Source of the DNA: Saccharicrinis sp. UBA6048 | GTDB lineage: Bacteria; Bacteroidota; Bacteroidia; Bacteroidales; Marinilabiliaceae | Assembly (NCBI GenBank): GCA_002429115.1 | Contig: DIYS01000156.1 | Coordinates: 1 to 52,990, forward strand | Reading direction: 5' to 3' | Length of the DNA: 52,990 nt | Shown here: one piece after another, positions 1 to 9,500 of the stretch | How the letters are laid out: every line of letters starts with the position of its first letter | Numbering within the stretch: the first letter of the stretch is position 1 | The notes under the pieces: generated by a model | What the model was told of the DNA's origin: nothing | Databases searched by the model: none | The model's input: only the letters and a program-made list of their open reading frames with translations | Program-made: the position numbers and the translations under genes

Positions 1-62
1 AAAACGGGAGATGGTCAAATCTAATTTAACATTGGCGAATGTCTTAGATTTAAGGCCAATAA

Positions 63-70
63 TACCTTTG
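63..70 (+). promoter_or_regulatory. Possible -7 promoter box for the 56-residue membrane protein
   Basis: TACCTTTG matches the Bacteroidota -7 consensus TAnnTTTG and lies about 50 bp before the start codon at 121. No TTTG-type -33 box is seen at the right distance, so this rests on one element only. Confidence 0.3.
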
Positions 71-120
71 CTGTATACTGAATTGTTCGTATCTTTCGAA
101 ATACCTAAAAACGAATCACC

Positions 121-291
121 ATGAATACATTTTTAAAAAATTTCGGAATTATCCTTATCATCTTAGGTGTTGTAGTACTCGCTTTTTATTCGATGAATAC
201 ACCAACAAGTAATGCACCACTGGCATTCGCTGGTCTTTTACTAATTGGTGGTACTGCTGTTCATGTTATTCTGAACAGGATTATTGATTAG
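121..291 (+). CDS. Small two-helix membrane protein, 56 aa
   Basis: Reading from ATG at 121 to TAG at 289-291 gives 56 residues beginning MNTFLKNFGIILIILG. Two hydrophobic stretches, roughly residues 8-22 and 35-48, are separated by a short polar linker (SMNTPTSNA), so a hairpin in the inner membrane is expected. Similar very small two-helix proteins occur widely in Bacteroidota and have no known function that I can name. The gene stands alone, with a hairpin terminator just after it and the convergent comB-like gene beyond. Its composition, start region and terminator support a real gene. The function is unknown. Confidence 0.65.
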   Translation: MNTFLKNFGIILIILGVVVLAFYSMNTPTSNAPLAFAGLLLIGGTAVHVILNRIID

Positions 292-307
292 GAATTTAAA
301 CTTACTA

Positions 308-350
308 TTGCCAGGTCAATTTGATTGTATCAGACTTATTGGCCTGGCAA
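308..350 (+). terminator. Hairpin terminator after the small membrane protein
   Basis: TTGCCAGGTCAA at 308-319 pairs with TTGGCCTGGCAA at 339-350 (12 bp with one G-U pair). It is followed by a T-rich stretch at 356-360. It sits between two convergent genes and is oriented best for the plus-strand gene. Confidence 0.65.
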
Positions 351-358
351 ATACATTT

Positions 359-1084
359 TTACAGGATAGTTATCCGATTATCATTCATTCTGGGAACCAA
401 GTTTATACAGTCAGTCGTAAAACAATATTCCAGATCTTTTTCATAACCTTTCTGCTTCAGAACTTTGTAATGATATCCTTTTGATGCGAGTCTTTGCACT
501 GATGGTTGTGTCTGTTCATACAACTGCTCAACCGACAAAGCCAAATCACTAAGGATTACTTCCTTTTTCTTCTGCTTTAGCAAACTAATAATTCGACCTG
601 CACATAAGGCATCTTCCAGCGTATATATGCCATTATTACCAGAACATATCAACACAACATCTTTCTTATCAGATAAATAATCGGCAATGGCTTTTCCATT
701 AAGGAATGAGCCGATTGCAACTTGATTTGCTTTCTCAGCATTTCGTATAGCGAGAGTTCCATTCGTTGTAGTCAATACCAAGGTTTTGCCAGATATTACA
801 TCAGTTGAATAACTCAATGGAGAATTGCCATAATCAAAACCCTTGATTGGCTCAGCATGACGCTCGCCACCTAATATGACTTCGGTTTTTAGAGAGTCCT
901 TTAGTTCAAATGCATCATCTGGTTTTAAAATAGGAATCACAGCGTCAGCACCATTGTTCAAAGCTGTTACAATAACTGAAGTAGCTCTCAGTACATCGAT
1001 AACTACGACAATTTTCCCCAGAACTAATTCATCGGTTACCTGCTGTGCAGTTGCTATAACATCAATGCGTAATTCATTAGCCAT
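359..1084 (-). CDS. comB: 2-phosphosulfolactate phosphatase family protein (ComB-like)
   Basis: This 241-residue protein matches the ComB family: IDVLRATS near residue 29, a GGER motif near 72, and a GFDYGNSP block shortly after. In methanogens ComB is a Mg2+-dependent phosphatase that turns 2-phospho-3-sulfolactate into sulfolactate for coenzyme M synthesis. In bacteria without coenzyme M the substrate is unclear, so the family call is firm but the reaction here is an inference. The start codon overlaps the end of the upstream MATE gene by 8 bp, which suggests translational coupling in a two-gene operon. No other sulfolactate genes are nearby. The length is normal for the family. Confidence 0.8.
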   Translation of the reverse strand: MANELRIDVIATAQQVTDELVLGKIVVVIDVLRATSVIVTALNNGADAVIPILKPDDAFELKDSLKTEVILGGERHAEPIKGFDYGNSPLSYSTDVISGKTLVLTTTNGTLAIRNAEKANQVAIGSFLNGKAIADYLSDKKDVVLICSGNNGIYTLEDALCAGRIISLLKQKKKEVILSDLALSVEQLYEQTQPSVQRLASKGYHYKVLKQKGYEKDLEYCFTTDCINLVPRMNDNRITIL

Positions 1085-2417
1085 GTTTATACTTTTTCAT
1101 GTACAAATACCTAAATCGTAATAATAGAAAAACGCCAGCCGAAGCCAAACCTGTAAGGTAACCGATCCAGATGCCAACCGGCCCGATATCAAAAATGAAA
1201 GCACTTAAATAACCAACTGGCAATGAAATTAACCAATAGGCGATACCTGCGCCCACTACTGGCATCACAACATCCTCAAGTCCTCGTAAAATGCCTAATG
1301 CAACAACTTGTAAACCATCAAATATCTGGAACAGACCGGCTACAAGCATCAATCCAGCAGCCAATGCGATTACCTCTGTGTCATCAACAAATAATGATGG
1401 TAGAAAATATCTCATCGACAAAAACAAGATGCCCATTATTGTCATAAACAATAGTACCAGATGAATGGATGCAAAAGCACTGTTTTTCATTGATGAATAA
1501 CGTTTTTGTCCTCTGAAAATACTGACTTTAATTGTAGTTGCAGAAGCCAATCCTGAAGACATCATATACGTCAGGCTTGCCATGCTCAATACAATCTGAT
1601 GAGCCGCCAGACTGGTAGCACTGATCCACCCCATCATGATACTTCCCAAGCTGAAAGCAAATACTTCAATGATAAATTGCAGACCAATAGGTAGTCCTAA
1701 CTTCCATAATCGGGCAAAAGCCTGTCGCGAAAAAGCAGAATTTTCAGACGATCGGTACCTTTTAAAAAGTTCAATGTAATAAGACAACCAAACGAAAGCG
1801 ATTGCCATTAAAATTCGGGATACCAATGTGCCGATACCTGCACCAACCAAGCCCAATGCTGGCGCTCCAAAATGGCCGTATATAAATACAAAATTGAGCA
1901 ACACATTTAACACATTACCTCCAATAGTGATTAACATCGCTATTTTGGTGTTGCTTAAACCTTCGGCAAATTGCTTGTAACTATTGAATATTTGTAACGG
2001 AATAATAGATAGCACCAACAATATAAAATATGGAATTGCTTCCTCAACCACACCGTCTTCCTGTCCCATAAAAGGCATTATAAACACGATCAAACCGGCT
2101 AATAATGACAATCCAATACCAATGATTATATTGGCATATATACCTTGCTTAAACCAATATGAGCAAGTGTCCTTATCTTTTGCTCCAAACGCTTTTCCAA
2201 CCAAAGGGGTAATAGCGTAGGAAATACCAATCCCGAACACATGTACATTAATAAAAATACTATTAGCAAAAGAGGCGGCCGCCAATGGTAAAGTACCAAC
2301 CTGCCCCACCATAACGGTGTCTGCCAGGTTAACAAGCATTTGCCCAGCCTGAGCCAGTACAACAGGGGTTGCCAACTTTATATTTGGCCAGTAATGTGCC
2401 GAATAACGATTTTTCAT
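1077..2417 (-). CDS. MATE family multidrug/Na+ (H+) antiporter
   Basis: The protein has 446 residues and about twelve transmembrane helices. It carries the N-terminal MATE pattern PVVLAQAGQMLVNLADTVMV, followed by a second similar half. MATE proteins (NorM type) expel cationic drugs or metabolites across the inner membrane using Na+ or H+ gradients. The frame stays open upstream to a TTG at 2438, but I chose ATG at 2417. The upstream TTG falls inside a promoter-like TACTTTTG box, and MKNRYSAHY is a plausible cytoplasmic start. The gene overlaps the comB-like gene downstream by 8 bp, so the two are probably co-transcribed. The substrate cannot be predicted from sequence. Confidence 0.88.
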   Translation of the reverse strand: MKNRYSAHYWPNIKLATPVVLAQAGQMLVNLADTVMVGQVGTLPLAAASFANSIFINVHVFGIGISYAITPLVGKAFGAKDKDTCSYWFKQGIYANIIIGIGLSLLAGLIVFIMPFMGQEDGVVEEAIPYFILLVLSIIPLQIFNSYKQFAEGLSNTKIAMLITIGGNVLNVLLNFVFIYGHFGAPALGLVGAGIGTLVSRILMAIAFVWLSYYIELFKRYRSSENSAFSRQAFARLWKLGLPIGLQFIIEVFAFSLGSIMMGWISATSLAAHQIVLSMASLTYMMSSGLASATTIKVSIFRGQKRYSSMKNSAFASIHLVLLFMTIMGILFLSMRYFLPSLFVDDTEVIALAAGLMLVAGLFQIFDGLQVVALGILRGLEDVVMPVVGAGIAYWLISLPVGYLSAFIFDIGPVGIWIGYLTGLASAGVFLLLRFRYLYMKKYKHG

Positions 2418-2435
2418 TGGATAATTATTGCGGCA

Positions 2436-2443
2436 CAAAAGTA
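2436..2443 (-). promoter_or_regulatory. Probable -7 box for the MATE-comB operon
   Basis: On the minus strand TACTTTTG matches TAnnTTTG and ends 18 bp before the ATG at 2417. It would give a very short leader and it argues against the upstream TTG start. No clear -33 TTTG is present; the nearest match is TTCG about 21 bp upstream. Confidence 0.45.
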
Positions 2444-2484
2444 ATGAAATCAGTAACTTTATTTCGAATAATTGTTGTTAACGT

Positions 2485-4635
2485 CTAGTTTTTGTGATGT
2501 AAAAGCATTTCATAAAAACGACCGTTTTTATCAGCCTGAAGTTCAGCAACAGATCCATTTTGAATAAGCTTACCTTTGCTAAAAACCATTACCTGGTCAG
2601 CAATATTAATGACACTCATCCGGTGCGCAACCATCAAGATTGTTTTGCCCTCCTTTTTAAGTTGTAATATTATATCTTTCACAACGGCCTCTGAGCGGTC
2701 ATCCAGAAACGATGTTGCTTCATCGAAGATGTATATTTGAGGACTCAGATAAAGCATCCGCGCAATGGCCAGGCGTTGTCTTTGTCCTCCTGATAATTGA
2801 GTTGCATTTTCACCTAACCAGGTATACAATCCTTCAGGTAGCTGATTAATTGTTTCTTCAAGTTTTAGTTGCTCAATAATTTCATTAATTCGCCTGATAT
2901 CCGGTTGTGGATCACCAAGTGCAATGTTTTCAATAACATTACCTGCAAATAATTCAATATCCTGTGGCACAATACCAACCACTCTTCTCAATGATGAAAG
3001 GTTGATATGTGAAACATCTAAGGAGCCAATCTTCAATTGTCCGCCAGATATCGAATACAATCCTTGAATAAGTGCTGAAATGGTTGATTTTCCTGATCCG
3101 CTATCACCCAAAAGAACTGTGATAGAATTATTCTTTACCTGCAGGTTTAAATCTTTGAATAATTCCTGTTCTATTGTGTAAGAGAAATTTACATTGGTAA
3201 AAATAATATCACCAACATCATCGTGTTTTATATCAACTGCTTGATCTGTCTTCTTCTCATTATCTAATTCAAGAAGTTCAAATAAACGATCTAAAGCAAT
3301 GAGTGCGCCATGAATATTTTTATTAACTGCAACAAGTCTACCAATAGGCCCAGTAAAATAGGCGGTGATGGCAAAAAATGACATTAGTTCACCTGGAGTT
3401 AGTTCTTTCCCAATTACAAAAAGTGATCCGACCCATAAAATTCCAAGTGTCAATGATCGATTGATAAAGTGAGTACTCGAATTAAATACAATATCCATCT
3501 TACCTGATCGATACACTTGCTTCAACACATTAACTAACTTACTATCAACCTGATTTTCAAAATGCTCTTCAGCACCCATTTGCTTGATTGTTTTGACAGC
3601 CTTAAGCGATTCAACCAATTGAATTTCCAGATCTGCTGTACATTCCATTTTCAAGCGTTCTACCCTTCGGTTAAAAGCATTTGAGAGCCAGAATACAAGT
3701 ATATAGATGGGCAATATACTATATGCAAAAAGCGCCAGTTTCCAGTTAAAAACAAACATCACCATAAAGGCAATGAGGACTATTAATATATCAACTACAG
3801 ACTCAACCGCAACCTGGTTTATAAATGTCCGTATTTTAACAGCATCGTTGACACGTGATATCAGTTCACCCACACGTATGCTATCAAAAAAACGCTGAGG
3901 CAAGCGCAGTAAGTGTTTATAATAGCCTGAAATAAGTCCCAGATCAATATTTTGACTAACACGAAGAACAAACCAGGATTGCATGCTTCCCAATGCCACT
4001 TGCATTAGTAGTATGGCCACCATGATAACTCCAAACAAGTTCAGAAGGTTAAGATTGTGGCCCACCAATACAAAATCGGTTAACTTTTGAATATAAAAAG
4101 CTGTTGACAATCCCAATATTGAGAATGCCAATGCACCAAAACCAGACTGAATAAAAATTGATTTATAAGGACTAACAACGCTCCACAATCGCTTTATATA
4201 AGATACTTTTCTGTTGCCACTTTGAAAAGTAGTAGACGGAATGAGTAAGATGGCTATTCCGGTCCAGTCTTTTACGAACTCTTCTATGGTTAAAGTCTTC
4301 ATCTTGCCCTCACCAGGGTCCATGAATCTTATTTTGTGCTTATTAACCCGATAAACTACAACAAAGTGGTGACCTCCGTTTGACAATCGGATATGGACAA
4401 TAGCGGGTAATGGTATTTCAGCCAGATGTTCTTTTTCTATTTCTACACCTTTCGCTTCAAATCCTAATTTTTCAGCCGCCTGAACTAATCCGAAGGCACT
4501 CGTTCCAATTCGATTTGTTCCGGCATGTAAGCGTATTTCCCAAATCGGTAATTTAAGTTTATAATATCGTGCGATTGAAGCTAAGCAGGCAGCTCCACAA
4601 TCTGTTCGGTCATATTGCTGTACATTAAGCTTCAT
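2485..4635 (-). CDS. Peptidase-containing ABC exporter (C39 peptidase, bacteriocin/peptide type)
   Basis: At 716 residues this has the full PCAT layout. An N-terminal C39 cysteine peptidase comes first, with Cys13 in DRTDCGAAC, His90 in GGHHFVVVY and Asp106 in MDPGEG. A six-helix membrane domain spans roughly residues 155-430. The C-terminal ATPase has Walker A GDSGSGKS at 510-517, LSGGQ at 614-618, Walker B with Asp638/Glu639, and His671. Such exporters cleave a leader after a Gly-Gly pair and pump the mature peptide out, usually with an HlyD adaptor and an outer-membrane channel. All catalytic residues are present. The start overlaps the HlyD stop (TAATG). The likely cargo is the 43-residue peptide encoded at 6338-6469. 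No TolC-like gene is nearby. Confidence 0.93.
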   Translation of the reverse strand: MKLNVQQYDRTDCGAACLASIARYYKLKLPIWEIRLHAGTNRIGTSAFGLVQAAEKLGFEAKGVEIEKEHLAEIPLPAIVHIRLSNGGHHFVVVYRVNKHKIRFMDPGEGKMKTLTIEEFVKDWTGIAILLIPSTTFQSGNRKVSYIKRLWSVVSPYKSIFIQSGFGALAFSILGLSTAFYIQKLTDFVLVGHNLNLLNLFGVIMVAILLMQVALGSMQSWFVLRVSQNIDLGLISGYYKHLLRLPQRFFDSIRVGELISRVNDAVKIRTFINQVAVESVVDILIVLIAFMVMFVFNWKLALFAYSILPIYILVFWLSNAFNRRVERLKMECTADLEIQLVESLKAVKTIKQMGAEEHFENQVDSKLVNVLKQVYRSGKMDIVFNSSTHFINRSLTLGILWVGSLFVIGKELTPGELMSFFAITAYFTGPIGRLVAVNKNIHGALIALDRLFELLELDNEKKTDQAVDIKHDDVGDIIFTNVNFSYTIEQELFKDLNLQVKNNSITVLLGDSGSGKSTISALIQGLYSISGGQLKIGSLDVSHINLSSLRRVVGIVPQDIELFAGNVIENIALGDPQPDIRRINEIIEQLKLEETINQLPEGLYTWLGENATQLSGGQRQRLAIARMLYLSPQIYIFDEATSFLDDRSEAVVKDIILQLKKEGKTILMVAHRMSVINIADQVMVFSKGKLIQNGSVAELQADKNGRFYEMLLHHKN

Positions 4636-5777
4636 TATTCAATAATCTTAGGATTTAACCAATCGTCAATATTGTCAAAAACTAACTGAAAGAGTGTCCT
4701 TTGAGTCACCACAAAACGACCAGTTAGCGACATTCCTTTCTTCAGCTTCCCTTTCACTCCATTACTCAACACAAGGTATTCCTTATCAAGCTCACACCTA
4801 ACAAGGTATTTAAATTCACCTTCCATATTTATAACATCTTCAGCCACTTCAAATATATGACCTTCCAATAAGCCCCATTGATTATAATCGTAGGTATCAA
4901 CCTGAATCCTTACAGGCATTTGCACGCCAATTAAACCAATATCTTTGGGAGATATATAACACTCAGCAATTAACTCATCTGAAGGAGATAAAATCGCAAT
5001 CTTGTCATTTTCATTTACAAAACCGCCTTGAGCTATACCATTAAAGTTAATTATATAACCATCGAAAGGAGCAAGAATCATATACTGACTGAGGCTTTGT
5101 TTAAGGTTCTCAAGCCTGCTTTGCATTTCTGTTGCCGCCTGCTGAAAATTTTTCTTATCCATCTCCCACTTAGCACTTACTCCAGCTTTATAGGTCAGCA
5201 ATTCACTTTCGGCATTTTTAAGCGCAAATGAGTCTTTTTGAAAAGCACTTAATGAAACCACCCCATCAATATAAAGCTTGGAGGTTCTTGAATAATCAAT
5301 GGATAATTTCCTGATTTCATTATTTCTTTGAGCTATCTGCTTGGTAAAATCTTCTTTCTCTTTCAAATACAAAGCCGAACCTAAATCATTATCAGGACTC
5401 GATTCCGTCAATGTATTTAAATCTGACAGATATAAATCATGCAACTCAATTTGCTGTTGTAAATTTATTAACTCCTGCTGTATACCTTCCTGATGAAGAA
5501 TTATAAGAGTATCGCCCTGACGAACTTTCTGGTTTTCTTTAATGGTAATCTTTTCCACCTTTGCTGTTAGTGGTGAAGTGATGACGCTCGCTTTGTTGGC
5601 TGAAGTAATGACACCGCGACTCTGAACGGTCACATCAACTTTTACGAAAGGCATTGAAATGATTGCAGTGAAAAAAAATAGCAAAATAACCCAATATAGT
5701 TGGTAGCCTCTGCTATTCATGGAAGAGAAATGTACAAACTTATGAACTTGATTCTTTTTGGATGGTTTGCGAGGCAT
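4635..5777 (-). CDS. HlyD-family periplasmic adaptor of the peptide exporter
   Basis: The protein has 380 residues: a short basic cytoplasmic N-terminus, one membrane helix near residues 28-46, then a lipoyl/barrel region starting VDVTVQSRGVITSANKASV. A long coiled-coil hairpin follows (about 90-230, rich in Gln, Glu, Leu and Lys), then the returning barrel with APFDGYI near residue 235. This is the usual design of adaptors that join an inner-membrane ABC exporter to an outer-membrane channel. The gene lies immediately upstream of, and overlaps by one base, the C39 ABC exporter, so the two should act together. The assignment to type I peptide export is strong; the identity of the channel is unknown. 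Confidence 0.9.
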   Translation of the reverse strand: MPRKPSKKNQVHKFVHFSSMNSRGYQLYWVILLFFFTAIISMPFVKVDVTVQSRGVITSANKASVITSPLTAKVEKITIKENQKVRQGDTLIILHQEGIQQELINLQQQIELHDLYLSDLNTLTESSPDNDLGSALYLKEKEDFTKQIAQRNNEIRKLSIDYSRTSKLYIDGVVSLSAFQKDSFALKNAESELLTYKAGVSAKWEMDKKNFQQAATEMQSRLENLKQSLSQYMILAPFDGYIINFNGIAQGGFVNENDKIAILSPSDELIAECYISPKDIGLIGVQMPVRIQVDTYDYNQWGLLEGHIFEVAEDVINMEGEFKYLVRCELDKEYLVLSNGVKGKLKKGMSLTGRFVVTQRTLFQLVFDNIDDWLNPKIIE

Positions 5778-5851
5778 AGTATTAATTTGGTCAACCCGAA
5801 AATAACACTTTTTTTAAACATAGTGCATAAACCATAAGGTATGCTTTTCAT

Positions 5852-6109
5852 CTAAACAGCCTTTTGCTGACTATGTGTTGTCCAGCGGATACCATCTTTA
5901 AAATACCCACTTTCCTGGTAAATAAAACTACCTGATTCATTAGAAAATTGGATATTAGCACCTAGTGATGTCATCATGTCGAGGTAGAAGTAAAGCATGC
6001 GCACAGACATACAAAGACGCCCGGCCAACTCTATTGGTGACCCGGTTCTGTTGCTACGAATTTCTTCATCAATTCTAGCAATTGTTCTATGTACTTCATA
6101 CTGCGCCAA
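5852..6109 (-). CDS. Small helix-turn-helix DNA-binding protein
   Basis: The 85-residue protein has a DeoR/WYL-like winged HTH pattern: a helix with ARIDEEIR, SPIELAGRLCMSVRMLYFYLD as the helix-turn-helix, and a wing near NIQFSNESGSFIY. It starts at TTG (6107-6109), with a clear AGGAG nine bases upstream, which is unusual in this AT-rich phylum. A TAG lies in frame five codons upstream, so no much earlier start is possible. Stand-alone HTH proteins of this size are common beside peptide-export loci in Bacteroidota. It lies 74 bp upstream of hlyD on the same strand and downstream of the Gly-Gly peptide gene, so it may control the operon. Direct evidence of its target is lacking. Confidence 0.7.
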   Translation of the reverse strand: MAQYEVHRTIARIDEEIRSNRTGSPIELAGRLCMSVRMLYFYLDMMTSLGANIQFSNESGSFIYQESGYFKDGIRWTTHSQQKAV

Positions 6110-6146
6110 ATTCTTGCTCTCCTATAAAATGAATAATTTGAGGATA

Positions 6147-6218
6147 AAGAAGGTGAGGGGTACTAGGTGAGATAATGTGGGAATCGGGAATCTATAAGGG
6201 AAACCGCCCCACCTTCTT
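6147..6218. repeat. 12-bp inverted repeat between the peptide gene and the HTH gene
   Basis: AAGAAGGTGAGGGG at 6147-6160 pairs with CCCCACCTTCTT at 6207-6218, giving twelve base pairs with one bulged A. The 46-base loop holds the tandem GGGAATCGGGAATC at 6179-6192. In the minus-strand transcript this would fold just upstream of the HTH ribosome-binding site. There is no T-run after it, so it does not look like an ordinary terminator. Confidence 0.5.
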
Positions 6219-6231
6219 CTGTCCTACAAAC

Positions 6232-6247
6232 AGTCTGCGTTCAGACT
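6232..6247. repeat. Short hairpin, AGTCTG/CAGACT
   Basis: Six perfect base pairs (6232-6237 with 6242-6247) enclose a four-base loop, downstream of the Gly-Gly peptide gene in its direction of transcription. It could act as a weak terminator or RNA stabiliser that raises peptide over exporter expression. It lacks a strong T-run. Confidence 0.3.
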
Positions 6248-6337
6248 TCTACTAATCGGGATAGTCATTTATATTTTTAAATCTTATTCTTCATCATTCT
6301 GATCCGCCCAAAATCTTTTTCTGATGATATTGTGATA

Positions 6338-6469
6338 TTATATCTTCACTTTTTCGGGTACAAGTTTTTCTTGTTCTTCACCACCAACTATCTTTTTTAA
6401 AAAGGCTGCGTCTTTTCCAATAAACTTTTTAAATTGCTGCTGTTTTTTTGTATTACCTAAAGTCTTCAT
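6338..6469 (-). CDS. Double-glycine leader peptide, 43 aa, probable exporter cargo
   Basis: Reading the minus strand from ATG at 6469 to TAA at 6338 gives 43 residues. The leader begins MKTLGNTKKQQQF and ends AAFLKKIVGG, with Gly29-Gly30. The remaining core is EEQEKLVPEKVKI (13 residues, very charged, no Cys, Ser or Thr). Hydrophobic residues at -4 (Ile), -7 (Leu) and -15 (Phe) relative to the cleavage point follow the usual pattern for leaders cut by C39 peptidases; -12 is Lys, which departs from it. The gene heads an operon with an HTH gene, hlyD and a C39 ABC exporter, exactly the machinery for such a peptide. The core has no cysteines or obvious modification sites, and no modifying enzyme is nearby, so an unmodified signal or small bacteriocin is more likely than a lanthipeptide. 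Translation is not proven. Confidence 0.65.
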   Translation of the reverse strand: MKTLGNTKKQQQFKKFIGKDAAFLKKIVGGEEQEKLVPEKVKI

Positions 6470-6562
6470 TTTATTTCGTATTAATGGTTTCTATAGGTTA
6501 ATTGCAGAAATCGGGAATCGTAACACCTTTTTTAGAACTTTTTTTAAACTTTTTTCAAGAAA

Positions 6563-9500
6563 ATGCGCAAATACATTTTTACAATACTGATAATGTGCAT
6601 ATTAGGGGTATCGAAAAAAAGTTATTCTTTTGAAATAAAAGACAGTATAATATATTTTATGAATCTTTATTCCGAGGGAAATTACGATGATGCTGCTTTT
6701 TTAGGAGAACAAATTCTAATTTCCTTTGACTCACTCAACACGAATAATGAAAAGTATCGAATTTTATATCTCACTTTAAGATCAAGTATCATTGCTGAAG
6801 GTTATCCGAAAGCATACAATTTTATCAATAGGCAAATTGAAAATAGAGTGCATGCCCAATTAATGGAAAAATATTTGGTACTGTACAAGGCGACTATTGA
6901 AACTGCAATGGGTGAGTACACAAATGCAGAACAAGTATTTCTTAATTTGCTGGAAGAAAATAATAAAACATTCTTACACGATTCTATTAAAGCAAAAATC
7001 TACCATAACCTATCTGTAATATACTCTAAGAAAGAAAACCTAACAAAGCGTTTTGAGTATGTTAAAAAATCTTTTGATCTGGAAGAGAAATTATTAGAAC
7101 AGCATTCAAATTTTGAAAATTTTAATTTATCTGCTGAAACATATATAGGTATAATTCTTAATCGGTACAGACAATATGAGAAAGCTTTTAAGATATTTCA
7201 AGAAGTATTATCAAAATCATTTAACAGTGATATATCTGAGATAAACCATTCCCTTTATGTAATGTATATTGACCTGTTAATGCGAATGGGATTAGAAAAT
7301 AAAGCTGCCGTACCACTAATGAAACTTGAAGCGTTTTATACGGAAAGAGACCCCTATTTTCACAGCGCCAGATCAAATATGTACTTAGATTTAAGTTCTT
7401 ATTATGGTGAAAGACATAAATATACAAAAGCCATACATTTTGCTAATAAAGCAATTTCATTCTCTAAGTTAACGCCTCAGTCTTATTCCATAAGAAATAA
7501 TGCCATTTTAACACTAGCTCAGATATATTTTGAAATTGGCCATAAAGACAAAGCCAAAGTTTACCTGCATAAAAACATTGAAGATAGTAAACAAGTTGAC
7601 CCTAAATTACTGGCAAAAAATTATGCAAGTACCAGTCGATATTTGGCAATGATGTACGACGATGATGAAGCCTATGCATATATTGATTCGGCAAAACACC
7701 TTTATTATAATGAGTTAAAATTACCACCAAATCGTCAGTTTGAGAACTGGATTGCCCTTAGTTACCTTTGGTTAGGCCAATACACACAAAGCCTTTATCA
7801 TTTAAATAAGGTAGCCAGTATTATGGAAGAAAATGGAAATTACACCCACTATCTATATTGGGATAACATGTATGAGAAAGCCATTTGTCACATAAAGCTG
7901 AATGAATATTCTACTGCCTTAAATATATTACAAAAAGCCAGTACTGACATGCTTCGGGTTTATCCCCACTTATTGGATATGCATTCAAGTATTCAGTCCA
8001 GTCGTTTTAGCATCTTATTTAGAAAGATCAATATCAATATGGCGCAATGTCTGTACGGCCAATATATTGAAACCGACAACATTGATGCGTTGAAAAAAGC
8101 ATCTGTTTATATTGATCGAGCTGATGAAGCCCTTGACTACTTAAGACAGAGACAAAGGTACGATAGTGATCGACTTTATACCGGTGAGGCCTTTTTTGAT
8201 TTCACCCAACTAAGTACCAATGTTGCAATTGCTTTATATAAAGCGACAGGTGATGATAAAGAGTTGCACAAAGCGTATGAGTTTATTCAAAAAGGTAAAT
8301 CATACGCACTTCTACAAGGTGTGAATGACAACAAATACAAGCTAAACTCAGGTGTACCTATTGAAATAATTCAGCAACTCAATACGAACAAAGATCATTA
8401 CGATCGATACGAACTTCGATACAATGAAATCATGTTTTCCCAAGTAAGAGATAGTAGTCTATTGAATTACCTAAACGAAAGTATGGCTACCTGTATGAAT
8501 AAAATTGATAGTATTAACACATTTATAAATAAAAAATACCCATCGTATCAAAGACAAAAAAACAGCAAGCAATTCATTAACATTAATGAGGTTCAAAATA
8601 AATTAGCGAAGAACCAGGTGGTTATAGATTATTATCAAACTGAAGAGGAGCTGTTTCGTTTTACGATTGATAAAAATACCTTCCAATGTGATATACTACC
8701 TATTGATAAATCATTTAGTCAACACCTCACAAATGTTATAAACGAAGTCTCAACTCCTTTTATTGGTCAAAAATCCGTTGAAGAGATTCAAAATTTTGCA
8801 AGATCGGCACATCAATTATACAAAGTACTATTGGAAGATATTGAAGACAAAATTGCAGATAAAGAGCTGATAATAGTCCCACATGATGAATTATCGTACC
8901 TTTCTTTTGAAACTTTACTAACCAAGAACCATTCGAATAGTCAACCACGATTTAAAGATTTTTCATGGCTCATAAAAAGGCAAGGTATCACTTATTCATA
9001 CAATGCTGCATTATTGCCGGCTTATAAAACTTCTGCATCAAAGTTCAACAAAGTTCTGGCTTTTGCTCCTGCTTATTATGGTCAGGCCAAAGCAGACTTA
9101 ACAGAATTAAATAAAGATCAATCCCTTGATTCAATATTAGTACCACTTATTGGCGCAAATCAGGAGATTAATAAAATTGGAAAGTATTTCAATACGGAGG
9201 TTCATAAAGATTCTAGTGCGACAAAAGCTCAATTTATTTCTGCCATGCAAAACAATGATGTTCTTCATCTGGCAATGCATGCATTAAATGATGAAAACCG
9301 TCCGTTTAACTCTCAACTGGTATTTGCCTCTGATGATAGCATTTCAGGCAGTTTTACGGCAAGAGAAGTATATAATTATGCCATTAAATCGCCTTTGACA
9401 GTCCTGAGTTCATGCAGTACCGGAAGTGGAATTCGAATGAAGGGCGAAGGCTTACTCAGTATCGCCAGGGCATTTACCTTTGCTGGTGTTGAAGCACAAG

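Larger units (their letters stand above)
6182..6519. repeat. Repeated AATCGGGA(ATC) motif in the peptide/CHAT intergenic region
   Basis: The 11-mer AATCGGGAATC occurs at 6182-6192 and again at 6509-6519, and its first eight bases occur a third time at 6254-6261. The copy at 6509-6519 lies in the divergent gap, 40 bp before the peptide start and 43 bp before the CHAT start. The other two lie between the peptide and HTH genes. The pattern suggests operator sites. Confidence 0.45.

Noticed and set aside
1..120. End or start of a gene at the left edge
   Set aside because: Stops occur in the frames read on both strands and no coding pattern was seen; only a promoter-like box is present.
6210..6267. 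14-residue reading frame (MTIPISRSLNADCL) between the peptide and HTH genes
   Set aside because: Too short, no family, and overlaps the hairpin and repeat motifs, so it is not supportable as a gene.
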